Of a stretch of DNA of 64,000 nt, positions 6,787 through 13,661 are shown in pieces. A model generated the notes under the pieces. It was given only the letters and a program-made list of their open reading frames with translations, had not been told where the DNA came from and made no database searches. Within the stretch, counting starts at the first letter, position 1. The number at the start of each line of letters is the position of its first letter. The stretch comes from Streptomyces sp. NBC_01408. GTDB lineage: Bacteria > Actinomycetota > Actinomycetes > Streptomycetales > Streptomycetaceae. The stretch spans positions 1,054,001-1,118,000 of the forward strand of contig NZ_JAPEPJ010000001.1 of the NCBI RefSeq assembly GCF_026340255.1, given 5' to 3'. The position numbers and the translations under genes are program-made.

Positions 6787-8142
6787 GTGTTCGTTCTGGC
6801 GAAGGGGGGCGAACCGCTGATGCCCTGCCACCCTGCCAGGGCCCGCGAGCTGCTCGGCAGGGGCCGAGCCGTCGTGGCCCGTCAGGCTCCTTTCACCATC
6901 CGGCTCAAACACCGGACCCGGGCGGGTTCCGACGTCGCAGGCGTACAGCTACGCCTCGACCCGGGATCCAAGGCAACGGGAATCGCCGTGACCGATGAGT
7001 GCCCGAACGGCACCGCGGAGGGACGGTCGGGCCTCGCGCGCCAGGGGCTGATCGCCATTGAACTCCGACATCGGGGGCGGCAGATCCACGGCGGCATGAT
7101 GCGGCGCGCGGACTACCGTCGCCGACGGCGCTCGGCGAACCTCCGGCATCGGGCTCCTCGGCACCACAACCGCACCCGGCCGGTCGGCTGGCTCCCCCCG
7201 TCCCTGCGCCATCGCATCGACTCCACGATGTCGCTCGTGACGAGGCTGTGCCGATATGCGCCGGTGGTTGAGATCCACGTGGAGCAGGTCGCCTTCGATA
7301 CGGCGTCTTTCGCAGGAGTCGGTCAGCCCGACGGACTCTCGGAATCGACTCGCGCCGGATCGGAAATTCGTGAATTCCTCCTGGCCAGATGGAACAGATC
7401 GTGCACCTACTGCGACGCCACGGGGGTGCCACTCAACATCGAACACGTCCGCCCCAAGCGCCACGGAGGATCAGACCGGGTGACGAATCTCGTCCTCGCG
7501 TGCGTTCCCTGCAATCAGGCAAAGGGAACGCTGCCTGTCGAGCAGTTTCTCGCTGATCGGCCGACGCGCCTGGAGAGGGTGATCGCCCAGCTCAGGAAAC
7601 CGTTGCACGACGTCGCCGTCATGAATGCCACCGGGTGCCAGCTGGTGAGAACCCTCGCCAGCACCGGTGTGCCGGTGCATGCCTGGTCGGGCGGCCGGAC
7701 CCGCTGGAACCGTGCCGTGACGGGACTGCCGAAGAGCCACACCCTCGATGCGCTGGCGACTGGGCTCCTCGATCACGACCGGGGAGACGCGATCGTACGG
7801 GTACCCGCACACATCCTGGTCGTGACTTCCACAGGGCGAGGTGCGTACGCCAGAACCACACCGGACCGCTTCGGGTTCCCCCGCCTACGACGGCCTCGAC
7901 GCAAGATCCACCATGGTTTCTCGACCGGCGACTTGGTGCGGGCCTCCGTTCCCGGAGGGAAATGGGCCGGCAACTGGGTGGGGCGCATCGCTGTCCGGGC
8001 GAGCGGTCAACACCGGCTCACCACGCTGACCAGCCGTTTCGATGTCTCTCACCGAAATCTGAGACTGCTCCAGAGGGCCGATGGACACACCTACGGATTC
8101 GCCCCCGAAATTCGGTTGAGCGGAGAGCGAGGGCCTGCTTAA
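6787..8142 (+). CDS. iscB: IscB RNA-guided HNH/RuvC endonuclease
   Basis: A 451-residue IscB. In order: PLMP motif (EPLMPCHPAR, residues 9-18); RuvC-I with Asp58 (LRLDPGSKATG); Arg-rich bridge helix (RRADYRRRRRSANLRHR); RuvC-II with Glu166 (IHVEQVAFD); HNH domain with zinc pairs C206/C209 and C239/C242, His220 and Asn234 (IEHVRPKRHGGSDRVTN); RuvC-III with His318 and Asp321 (SHTLDAL); and a C-terminal target-adjacent-motif-type domain (GRGAYARTT to RLLQRADGHTYGF). All expected catalytic residues are present. GTG at 6787 matches the usual IscB N-terminus (VFVL then PLMP). No TnpA transposase is nearby, so it is a standalone copy, inserted between a PAS gene and pdxH. Confidence 0.92.
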   Translation: MFVLAKGGEPLMPCHPARARELLGRGRAVVARQAPFTIRLKHRTRAGSDVAGVQLRLDPGSKATGIAVTDECPNGTAEGRSGLARQGLIAIELRHRGRQIHGGMMRRADYRRRRRSANLRHRAPRHHNRTRPVGWLPPSLRHRIDSTMSLVTRLCRYAPVVEIHVEQVAFDTASFAGVGQPDGLSESTRAGSEIREFLLARWNRSCTYCDATGVPLNIEHVRPKRHGGSDRVTNLVLACVPCNQAKGTLPVEQFLADRPTRLERVIAQLRKPLHDVAVMNATGCQLVRTLASTGVPVHAWSGGRTRWNRAVTGLPKSHTLDALATGLLDHDRGDAIVRVPAHILVVTSTGRGAYARTTPDRFGFPRLRRPRRKIHHGFSTGDLVRASVPGGKWAGNWVGRIAVRASGQHRLTTLTSRFDVSHRNLRLLQRADGHTYGFAPEIRLSGERGPA

Positions 8143-8176
8143 AGTGGTCGCACACTGAAAGGAGGTGATCCCGGAA

Positions 8177-8215
8177 ATGTATGAAATCCGGACGCGTGAG
8201 GTGACTGCGGGCTAA
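8177..8215 (+). CDS. 12-codon mini-ORF with maximal Shine-Dalgarno
   Basis: ATG TAT GAA ... GGC TAA encodes MYEIRTREVTAG. It is preceded by AAAGGAGGTGATCC (8158-8171), which is complementary to the whole 3' tail of 16S rRNA, with 5 bases to the ATG. The stop codon lies in a small hairpin (CGGGC-TAAGC-GCCCG). It lies just after iscB and before the convergent pdxH. It may be a translated leader, a ribosome-sequestering RNA or simply chance; no downstream same-strand gene follows it closely. Confidence 0.35.
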   Translation: MYEIRTREVTAG

Positions 8216-8285
8216 GCGCCCGTCGTCGCACGCACCCAGTGCGGTGCCCGGCGGGATCGCCAGGCGCCAATCCCAAGCAGTCACC

Positions 8286-8357
8286 CGACCCGCGGGCTCG
8301 CCGGTACGTCCGGCCGGCTTCTCTCACTGCAGGAGAGAGACCTGAGCCCGCGGGTCG
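8286..8357. other. Three-way-junction RNA/DNA structure between iscB and pdxH
   Basis: A perfect 14-bp outer stem (8286-8299 with 8344-8357) encloses two more perfect hairpins: GCCGG-TACGT-CCGGC (8300-8314) and TCTCTC with GAGAGA (8320-8325 with 8333-8338). It could be a bidirectional terminator for the convergent genes, the 3' end of a structured transcript, or the right end of the inserted iscB segment. The cloverleaf shape is richer than a normal terminator. Confidence 0.6.
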
Positions 8358-8394
8358 TCTGCGTTTCCCGCTCCCGCGCACCGACGCCGCCCGG

Positions 8395-9066
8395 CTACGG
8401 GCAGAGGCGTTCGAGGCGCCACTTGTCGGGGTGGGCGGCCTCCAGGACGTAGCGCAGGCGGTCGTGCAGGCGGTTCTCGTGGCCCTGCCAGAACTCCACC
8501 GCGTCCGGGGTGACCCGCAGGCCGCCCCACTGCGGCGGTACGGGGACCTGCTCGCCCTCCGGGTAGCGGTCGGCGAGCTCCGCGTAGCGCCGGTCCAGTT
8601 CCGCGCGGGAGCCGACCACGGCGGACTGCTCGCTCGCCCAGGCGCCCAGCTGGGAGCCGTGCGGGCGGGAACGGAAGTACGACGCCGTCTCGTCGCGGCC
8701 GATCCGCGCCGCCGTACCGGTGACGATGACCTGGCGGGCGATGGGGTGCCAGGGGAACAGCAGGGCGACGTGCCGGTTCGCGTCGATCTCGCGGCCCTTG
8801 CGGGAGTCGTAGTTGGTGAAGAAGACGAAGCCCCGCGCGTCGAACTGTTTCAGCAGCACGGTGCGGGAACTGGGCCGGCCGTCCGGGGTCGCCGTCGAGA
8901 CGACCATGGCGTTCGGCTCGAAGAGGTTCGCGTCGGCAGCCTGCTGGAACCACTGGGCGAACTGCCGCATCGGATCCTCGGCGAGGCTCTCCTCGGCGAC
9001 GATCTGCGAGCGGTACTGCTTGCGCATGACAGCGGGGTCAAGGTCATGGTCGGTCACGCGGGCCAT
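8395..9066 (-). CDS. pdxH: Pyridoxamine 5'-phosphate oxidase
   Basis: A 223-residue FMN-dependent PNP/PMP oxidase making pyridoxal 5'-phosphate. It has the family blocks [35 protein letters not shown] (FMN binding), [26 protein letters not shown], and the C-terminal dimerisation domain with HDRLRYV and final RLCP. The length is standard. It is divergent from the citrate synthase gene with 200 bp between; the gene upstream on the same strand is absent, so it is monocistronic. Confidence 0.95.
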   Translation of the reverse strand: MARVTDHDLDPAVMRKQYRSQIVAEESLAEDPMRQFAQWFQQAADANLFEPNAMVVSTATPDGRPSSRTVLLKQFDARGFVFFTNYDSRKGREIDANRHVALLFPWHPIARQVIVTGTAARIGRDETASYFRSRPHGSQLGAWASEQSAVVGSRAELDRRYAELADRYPEGEQVPVPPQWGGLRVTPDAVEFWQGHENRLHDRLRYVLEAAHPDKWRLERLCP

Positions 9067-9266
9067 CCTGCCCCAGTACGACTTCCCGGGGTGTGCCGGA
9101 CGTCACGCTTCCACACACCATCAGGAGCCGACAAAATCTTGGGGCCGGTCCGGACGTCCCCATGCGGGTGACCTTCGGCCGTGCCGGGCATCAACGGGGA
9201 TGACCGCGCCGGACCGCGAATCACGCCGGGAGCCGCGCGTGTTCGCACTATCTGAGGAGCCGCCTG

Positions 9267-10370
9267 ATGTCCGATTTCGTACCCGGGCTCGAAGGTGTCG
9301 TCGCGTTCGAGACGGAGATCGCCGAGCCCGACAAGGAAGGTGGATCCCTCCGCTACCGGGGCGTCGACATCGAAGACCTCGTCGGCCACGTCTCCTTCGG
9401 GAACGTCTGGGGCCTGCTGGTCGACGGTGCCTTCGACCCCGGCCTGCCCGCCGCGGAACCCTTCCCCATCCCCGTCCACTCCGGTGACATCCGTGTCGAC
9501 GTACAGTCCGCCCTCGCCATGCTGGCCCCCGTGTGGGGCCTGAAACCGCTCCTGGACATCGACGAGCGCACCGCCCGCGACGACCTGGCGCGGGCCGCCG
9601 TCATGGCCCTGTCGTACGTCGCCCAGTCCGCGCGCGGCCAGGGCCGCCCGATGGTGCCGCAGCGGGAGATCGACAAGGCCGAGTCCGTGGTCGAGCGGTT
9701 CATGATCCGCTGGCGGGGCGAGCCGGACCCGCGGCACGTCAAGGCCGTCGACGCGTACTGGACCTCGGCCGCCGAGCACGGCATGAACGCCTCCACCTTC
9801 ACCGCCCGCGTCATCGCCTCCACCGGCGCCGACGTGGCGGCCGCGCTCTCCGGAGCCGTGGGCGCGATGTCCGGGCCGCTGCACGGCGGGGCGCCGTCCC
9901 GTGTCCTCGGCATGATCGAGGAGATCGAGCGCACCGGCGACGCCGTGGCGTACGTGAAGCAGGCGCTGGACCGGGGCGAACGCCTCATGGGCTTCGGGCA
10001 CCGCGTCTACCGCGCCGAGGACCCGCGCGCCCGCGTGCTGCGCCGCACGGCGAAGGAGCTGGACGCGCCGCGCTACGAGGTCGCGGCGGCGCTGGAGAAG
10101 GCCGCACTGGAGGAACTGCACGCGCGGCGCCCCGACCGGGTGCTGGCGACCAACGTGGAGTTCTGGGCCGCGATCATGCTGGACTTCGCGGAGGTCCCGG
10201 CGCACATGTTCACGTCGATGTTCACCTGCGCCCGCACCGCCGGCTGGTCGGCGCACATCCTGGAGCAGAAGCGCACGGGCCGCCTGGTCCGGCCCTCTGC
10301 CCGCTACACCGGGCCGAGCCGGCGCAATCCGCGCGACATCCAGGGCTACGAGGGCATCGCGGACCGCTGA
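9267..10370 (+). CDS. Citrate synthase 2-type protein
   Basis: A 367-residue single-domain-type citrate synthase homologue. It begins with GLEGVVAFETEIAEPDKEGGSLRYRG and has the substrate-binding His in GPLHGGAPS and the catalytic His in MGFGHRVYR. The position that is normally Asp in citrate synthases (NVDF-type motif) is Glu here (TNVEFW), which makes true citrate synthase activity uncertain; a 2-methylcitrate synthase or other Claisen condensation is possible. ATG at 9267 has GAGGAG upstream. It is followed by a strong nested hairpin shared with the convergent TetR gene. Confidence 0.85.
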   Translation: MSDFVPGLEGVVAFETEIAEPDKEGGSLRYRGVDIEDLVGHVSFGNVWGLLVDGAFDPGLPAAEPFPIPVHSGDIRVDVQSALAMLAPVWGLKPLLDIDERTARDDLARAAVMALSYVAQSARGQGRPMVPQREIDKAESVVERFMIRWRGEPDPRHVKAVDAYWTSAAEHGMNASTFTARVIASTGADVAAALSGAVGAMSGPLHGGAPSRVLGMIEEIERTGDAVAYVKQALDRGERLMGFGHRVYRAEDPRARVLRRTAKELDAPRYEVAAALEKAALEELHARRPDRVLATNVEFWAAIMLDFAEVPAHMFTSMFTCARTAGWSAHILEQKRTGRLVRPSARYTGPSRRNPRDIQGYEGIADR

Positions 10371-10392
10371 AGATCCCTCCCGCGCTCCGGTT

Positions 10393-10456
10393 CCGGGACC
10401 TCGTCGCCACCGGCGTCGCCGGGATCGTCCTCCACAGCCTGTGGAGGAGGTCCCGG
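10393..10456. terminator. Nested bidirectional terminator
   Basis: Outer 8-bp stem CCGGGACC/GGTCCCGG (10393-10400 with 10449-10456), inner CCTCCACA/TGTGGAGG (10429-10436 with 10440-10447) and a small CGGCG-T-CGCCG hairpin. It sits between converging citrate synthase and TetR genes. Confidence 0.7.
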
Positions 10457-10497
10457 CTGCGACTGCGCGGCGGCGGGGCCGGGGCCGGTGCGGCGAT

Positions 10498-11157
10498 CTA
10501 GCGGCCGGTAGTCAGGGTGCTCTCGATGATCCGGGACCACTGGGCCACCACCCCGGCCCGGCGGGCCGTGTCGTCGGTGAGAACGTTGGCCAGTCCCAGG
10601 CCGCGGGCCATGTCGAGCAGGCCCTGCACGGTCTCCCGTACGCCGGGGACGGACTCGTCCGCGCCGAGCAGTTCCACGGCGATGCGATGGGTCTCGCGGC
10701 CCACCCGGGCCTCCAGTTCGGTGACGCGGGGACGCAGCTGCTCCTCGTTGGAGGCGGCGACCCACAGCTGGAGCGCGGCCCGGAAGAGCGTGCCGGTGTA
10801 CAGGTCCACCAGCGCCTCCACCGCGGTGGGGCGGGCGGTCGGGGCGGAGTGGAACAGCTCGCGCAGGGCCGTGGACCGCTCCTCGGCCACGTACTCGACG
10901 GCGGCCGTGAAGAGGTCCTCGCGGGTCGGGAAGTGGTGCTGGGCCGCGCCCCGCGAGACTCCGGCGCGTTCGGCGACGACGGCGACGGTGGAACCCGCCC
11001 AGCCGTGTTCCGCCAGGCAGGAGACGGCCGCCTCGAGGAGGTGGCGGCGGGTGACACGACTGCGGGCCTGCTTGGGTCCGGTGGCGCCGATGGCGCCGAT
11101 GGCGCCGGTCGCGCCCGTGGCCCCGGTTGCGCCGGTTGCGCCGGTCACAGCGCCCAT
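10498..11157 (-). CDS. TetR-family regulator of the acyl-CoA operon
   Basis: A 219-residue TetR repressor. After an unusual N-terminal run of Gly-Ala-Thr/Ile triplets (residues 2-26, encoded by 9-bp repeats at about 11080-11150) comes the helix-turn-helix (RRHLLEAAVSCLAEHGWAG, VAERAGVSRGAAQHHFPTRE), then a ligand domain. It is the last gene of the minus-strand catabolic operon and overlaps the enoyl-CoA hydratase by 13 bp. A 32-bp palindrome at 20158-20189, upstream of the first gene, is its likely operator, with an acyl-CoA as probable inducer. If the first ATG is not used, translation could begin after the repeats. Confidence 0.85.
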   Translation of the reverse strand: MGAVTGATGATGATGATGAIGAIGATGPKQARSRVTRRHLLEAAVSCLAEHGWAGSTVAVVAERAGVSRGAAQHHFPTREDLFTAAVEYVAEERSTALRELFHSAPTARPTAVEALVDLYTGTLFRAALQLWVAASNEEQLRPRVTELEARVGRETHRIAVELLGADESVPGVRETVQGLLDMARGLGLANVLTDDTARRAGVVAQWSRIIESTLTTGR

Positions 11158-11882
11158 GACGGGTCCCGGCGCTCGAAGCGGGCGGTGATGCCCTCGCGGG
11201 CTTCGGCTGAGGCGAAGAGCCGCGCGGACAGCTCGCTGAGGCGGGCACCGTCACGCTCCAGGGCCTCGCGCACGGCGGCGGCGGTGAGCGCCTTGGTGAC
11301 GGCCAGGCCCTGCGGGGAGGCCTTGCGCAGGCCGGCGAGGACGGGTTCCAGTGCCTTGTCGACGCCCTCGGCGTGCAGGGTGATCAGGCCGATCCGGGCG
11401 GCTTCGGGGGCGTCGAAGGGCTCGGCGGTCAGGAAGTAGCGGGCGGCGGCGCGGGGGTCCAGGCGCGGGAGCAGCGGCATGGAGATCACCGCGGGGGCCA
11501 GGCCGAGGTGGGTCTCGGTGAAGGCGTACGTGGACTGCGGCCCGGCGGCGGCGATGTCGCAGGCCCCGAGCAGGCCGAGGCCGCCGGCCCGGACGTGCCC
11601 GGTGACTCGGGCGACGACGGGCTTGGGCAGCTCGGCGATCTCGCGGAGCAGGGCCAGGAAGTCGGCGGGGTCGCAGGGGGACTTGAGGTCGGCCCCGGCG
11701 CAGAAGGTGGTGCCGGTGTGGGTGAGCACGACGGCCCGGACCGCCGGGTCGGCCCCGGCGGTGGCGAGGGCCGCCCGGAGTGCGGCGACGAGCTCCGCGG
11801 AGAGCGCGTTGCGGTTGGCCGGGGAGTCCAGGGTGAGGGTGGTGACGCCGGTCGCCTGGGCGGCGTGCACGAGTGTGTCCAT
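11145..11882 (-). CDS. Enoyl-CoA hydratase/isomerase
   Basis: A 245-residue crotonase-fold protein. It has the CoA and oxyanion-hole segments (FCAGADLKSPCD; GHVRAGGLGLLGACDIA) and the ETHLGLAPA segment. The Glu pair of classical hydratases is only partly recognisable, so isomerase or lyase activity is possible. ATG at 11882 has GGAGGAG upstream. It lies in the acyl-CoA degradation operon but is separated from acyl-CoA dehydrogenase by 618 bp of repeats; it likely hydrates the unsaturated carboxylated acyl-CoA (AtuE-like or 3-methylglutaconyl-CoA hydratase role). Confidence 0.88.
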   Translation of the reverse strand: MDTLVHAAQATGVTTLTLDSPANRNALSAELVAALRAALATAGADPAVRAVVLTHTGTTFCAGADLKSPCDPADFLALLREIAELPKPVVARVTGHVRAGGLGLLGACDIAAAGPQSTYAFTETHLGLAPAVISMPLLPRLDPRAAARYFLTAEPFDAPEAARIGLITLHAEGVDKALEPVLAGLRKASPQGLAVTKALTAAAVREALERDGARLSELSARLFASAEAREGITARFERRDPSWAL

Positions 11883-12005
11883 GTCTCCTCCGGAGGGGTG
11901 CGGGTCGGGTGGGTCTCCCGGGTCCTCCCGGGAGGTTACGTGGGCGAGTTATGCGTCTGCGGCGCCGTTGCCCGGGGCTCAGCGGTGTGTGCGGCGCCGT
12001 TGCAC

Positions 12006-12049
12006 GGGGCTCCGCCCCGGACCCCGCGCCTCAAACGCCGGCGGGGCTG
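12006..12049 (+). repeat. Dispersed palindromic repeat, forward copy
   Basis: Consists of hairpin GGGGC-TCC-GCCCC, then GGACCCCGCGCCTCAAACGC and GGCGGGGCTG. It is one member of the family seen at seven loci in this window. Upstream (about 11957-12012) a separate direct repeat TGCGGCGCCGTTGC occurs twice. Confidence 0.85.
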
Positions 12050-12100
12050 AATTTTGCCCTGTCGGGGCGGCTCAGCAGCATCGGGGTGTGGGTCGGGGTC

Positions 12101-12340
12101 GCTCCGGAGCGTCTCCTCGGCTCGCGCACTTAGCCCTGGCTGCGTATGTCCGGCCTGGGTTGCGCGCTCGTCCTGCGGGGACTCTCCTGCGCGACCCCGC
12201 CCCACGCCCGGGCTTCGGAAGGCGAAGCCGTGGTGGAGGGGAGTGGGGACGCGCAGGGTTGTCCCCGCAGGACGAGCGCGCAACCGGCCTGACCTTTCGT
12301 GATCGGGCTCAGTGCGCGAGCCGAGGAGACAACCCGGAGC
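12101..12340. repeat. 240-bp long palindrome, MITE-like
   Basis: Nested perfect arms: 12101-12107 with 12334-12340 (7 bp), 12111-12130 with 12311-12330 (20 bp), 12158-12182 with 12261-12285 (25 bp) and 12186-12193 with 12250-12257 (8 bp), with a GGCTTCG/CGAAGCC tip. It encodes nothing convincing. It fills most of the gap between the enoyl-CoA hydratase and acyl-CoA dehydrogenase genes and could fold into a long cruciform or RNA hairpin. Confidence 0.75.
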
Positions 12341-12400
12341 GGCCCCGCGGACCGACCCCACCGACCAGGCCACCTGCCAAGGCGAAGGCACGGCCAAATC

Positions 12401-12445
12401 CAGCCCCGCCGGCGTTTGAGGCGCGGGGTCTGGGGCGGAGCCCCA
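12401..12445 (-). repeat. Dispersed palindromic repeat, inverted copy
   Basis: Begins CAGCCCCGCCGGCGTTTGAG and ends GGGGCGGAGCCCC; inverted relative to the copy at 12006. The two copies flank the long palindrome at 12101-12340, giving the whole gap a mirror-like layout. Confidence 0.85.
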
Positions 12446-12500
12446 GGGGCCCGGCCGCAGCCGAGCCCGGACACCGCCGAGCCGCCCGCAGGGCTCACCG

Positions 12501-13661
12501 TCAGTAGGACTTGGGCAGGCCCAAGGTCTGGTGGGAGACGAAGTTGAGGATCATCTCGCGGCTGACCGGGGCGATGCGGGCCACGCGAGAGGCGGTGATG
12601 AGGGAGGCCAGGCCGTATTCGCGGGTGAGGCCGTTGCCGCCGAGGGTGTGGACCGACTGGTCCACGGCCCTGACGCAGGCCTCGCCGGCGGCGTACTTGG
12701 CCATGTTCGCGGCCTCGCCCGCGCCCATGTCGTCGCCCGCATCGTAGAGCGCAGCGGCCTTCTGCATCATCAGGCGGGCCAGTTCCAGCTCGATGTGGGC
12801 CTGGGCGAGCGGGTGGGCCACGGCCTGGTGCGCGCCGATGGGGTCCTTCCAGACCTGGCGGGTCCTGGCGTAGTCGACGGCCTTGGCGAGGGCGTAGCGG
12901 CCCATGCCGATCGCGAAGGCGGCCGTCATGATGCGCTCGGGGTTGAGTCCGGCGAAGAGCTGGAGCAGGCCCGCGTCCTCGTCGCCGACGAGGGCGTCGG
13001 CGGGCAGCCGTACCTCGTCCAGGACCAGCTCGAACTGCTTCTCCGCGGCCTGGAGTTCCATGTCGATGACGGTGCGGGTGAAGCCCGGCGCCTCGCGCGG
13101 GACGATGAACAGGCAGGGCTTGAGGCGGCCGGACCGGGCGTCCTCGGTGCGGCCGACGACGAGGGTGGCGTCGGCGATGTCGACGCCGGAGATGAAGACC
13201 TTGCGGCCGGTGAGGATCCAGTCGTCGCCGTCGCGGCGGGCGGTGGTGGTGATGCGGTGGGAGTTGGATCCGGCGTCGGGTTCGGTGATGCCGAAGGCCA
13301 TGGTGCGGCTGCCGTCGGCGAGGCCGGGGAGCCAGGCCTGCTTCTGGCCCTCGGTGCCGAAGCGGGAGATGACCGTGCCGCAGATGGCGGGTGAGACGAC
13401 CATCATCAGGAGGGGGCAGCCCGCGGCCCCGAGCTCCTCCAGGACGATGGAGAGTTCGGCGATGCCGCCGCCTCCGCCGCCGTACTCCTGCGGCAGGTTG
13501 ACCCCGAGGTATCCGAGCTTGGCGGCGTCCGCCCACAGCTCGTCCGGGTGGCCGCCTTCGCGGGCGACGCGGGCCAGGTACTCGCGGCCGTACTTCTGCC
13601 CGAGCGCGGTGACGGCCTTGCGCAGGGCCTGGTGTTCCTGGGTTTCCGTGACGGGGCTCAT
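12501..13661 (-). CDS. Acyl-CoA dehydrogenase
   Basis: A 386-residue flavoprotein acyl-CoA dehydrogenase: N-terminal helical domain, FAD/substrate signature (AFGITEPDAGSNSHRI, TGRKVFISG), and the C-terminal helical domain (HTLGGNGLTREYGL). ATG at 13661 overlaps the biotin carboxylase stop (ATGA), giving translational coupling. In the operon with AtuA-like and carboxylase genes it probably introduces the 2,3 double bond into a branched acyl-CoA before carboxylation (AtuD/LiuA-like role). Confidence 0.92.
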   Translation of the reverse strand: MSPVTETQEHQALRKAVTALGQKYGREYLARVAREGGHPDELWADAAKLGYLGVNLPQEYGGGGGGIAELSIVLEELGAAGCPLLMMVVSPAICGTVISRFGTEGQKQAWLPGLADGSRTMAFGITEPDAGSNSHRITTTARRDGDDWILTGRKVFISGVDIADATLVVGRTEDARSGRLKPCLFIVPREAPGFTRTVIDMELQAAEKQFELVLDEVRLPADALVGDEDAGLLQLFAGLNPERIMTAAFAIGMGRYALAKAVDYARTRQVWKDPIGAHQAVAHPLAQAHIELELARLMMQKAAALYDAGDDMGAGEAANMAKYAAGEACVRAVDQSVHTLGGNGLTREYGLASLITASRVARIAPVSREMILNFVSHQTLGLPKSY

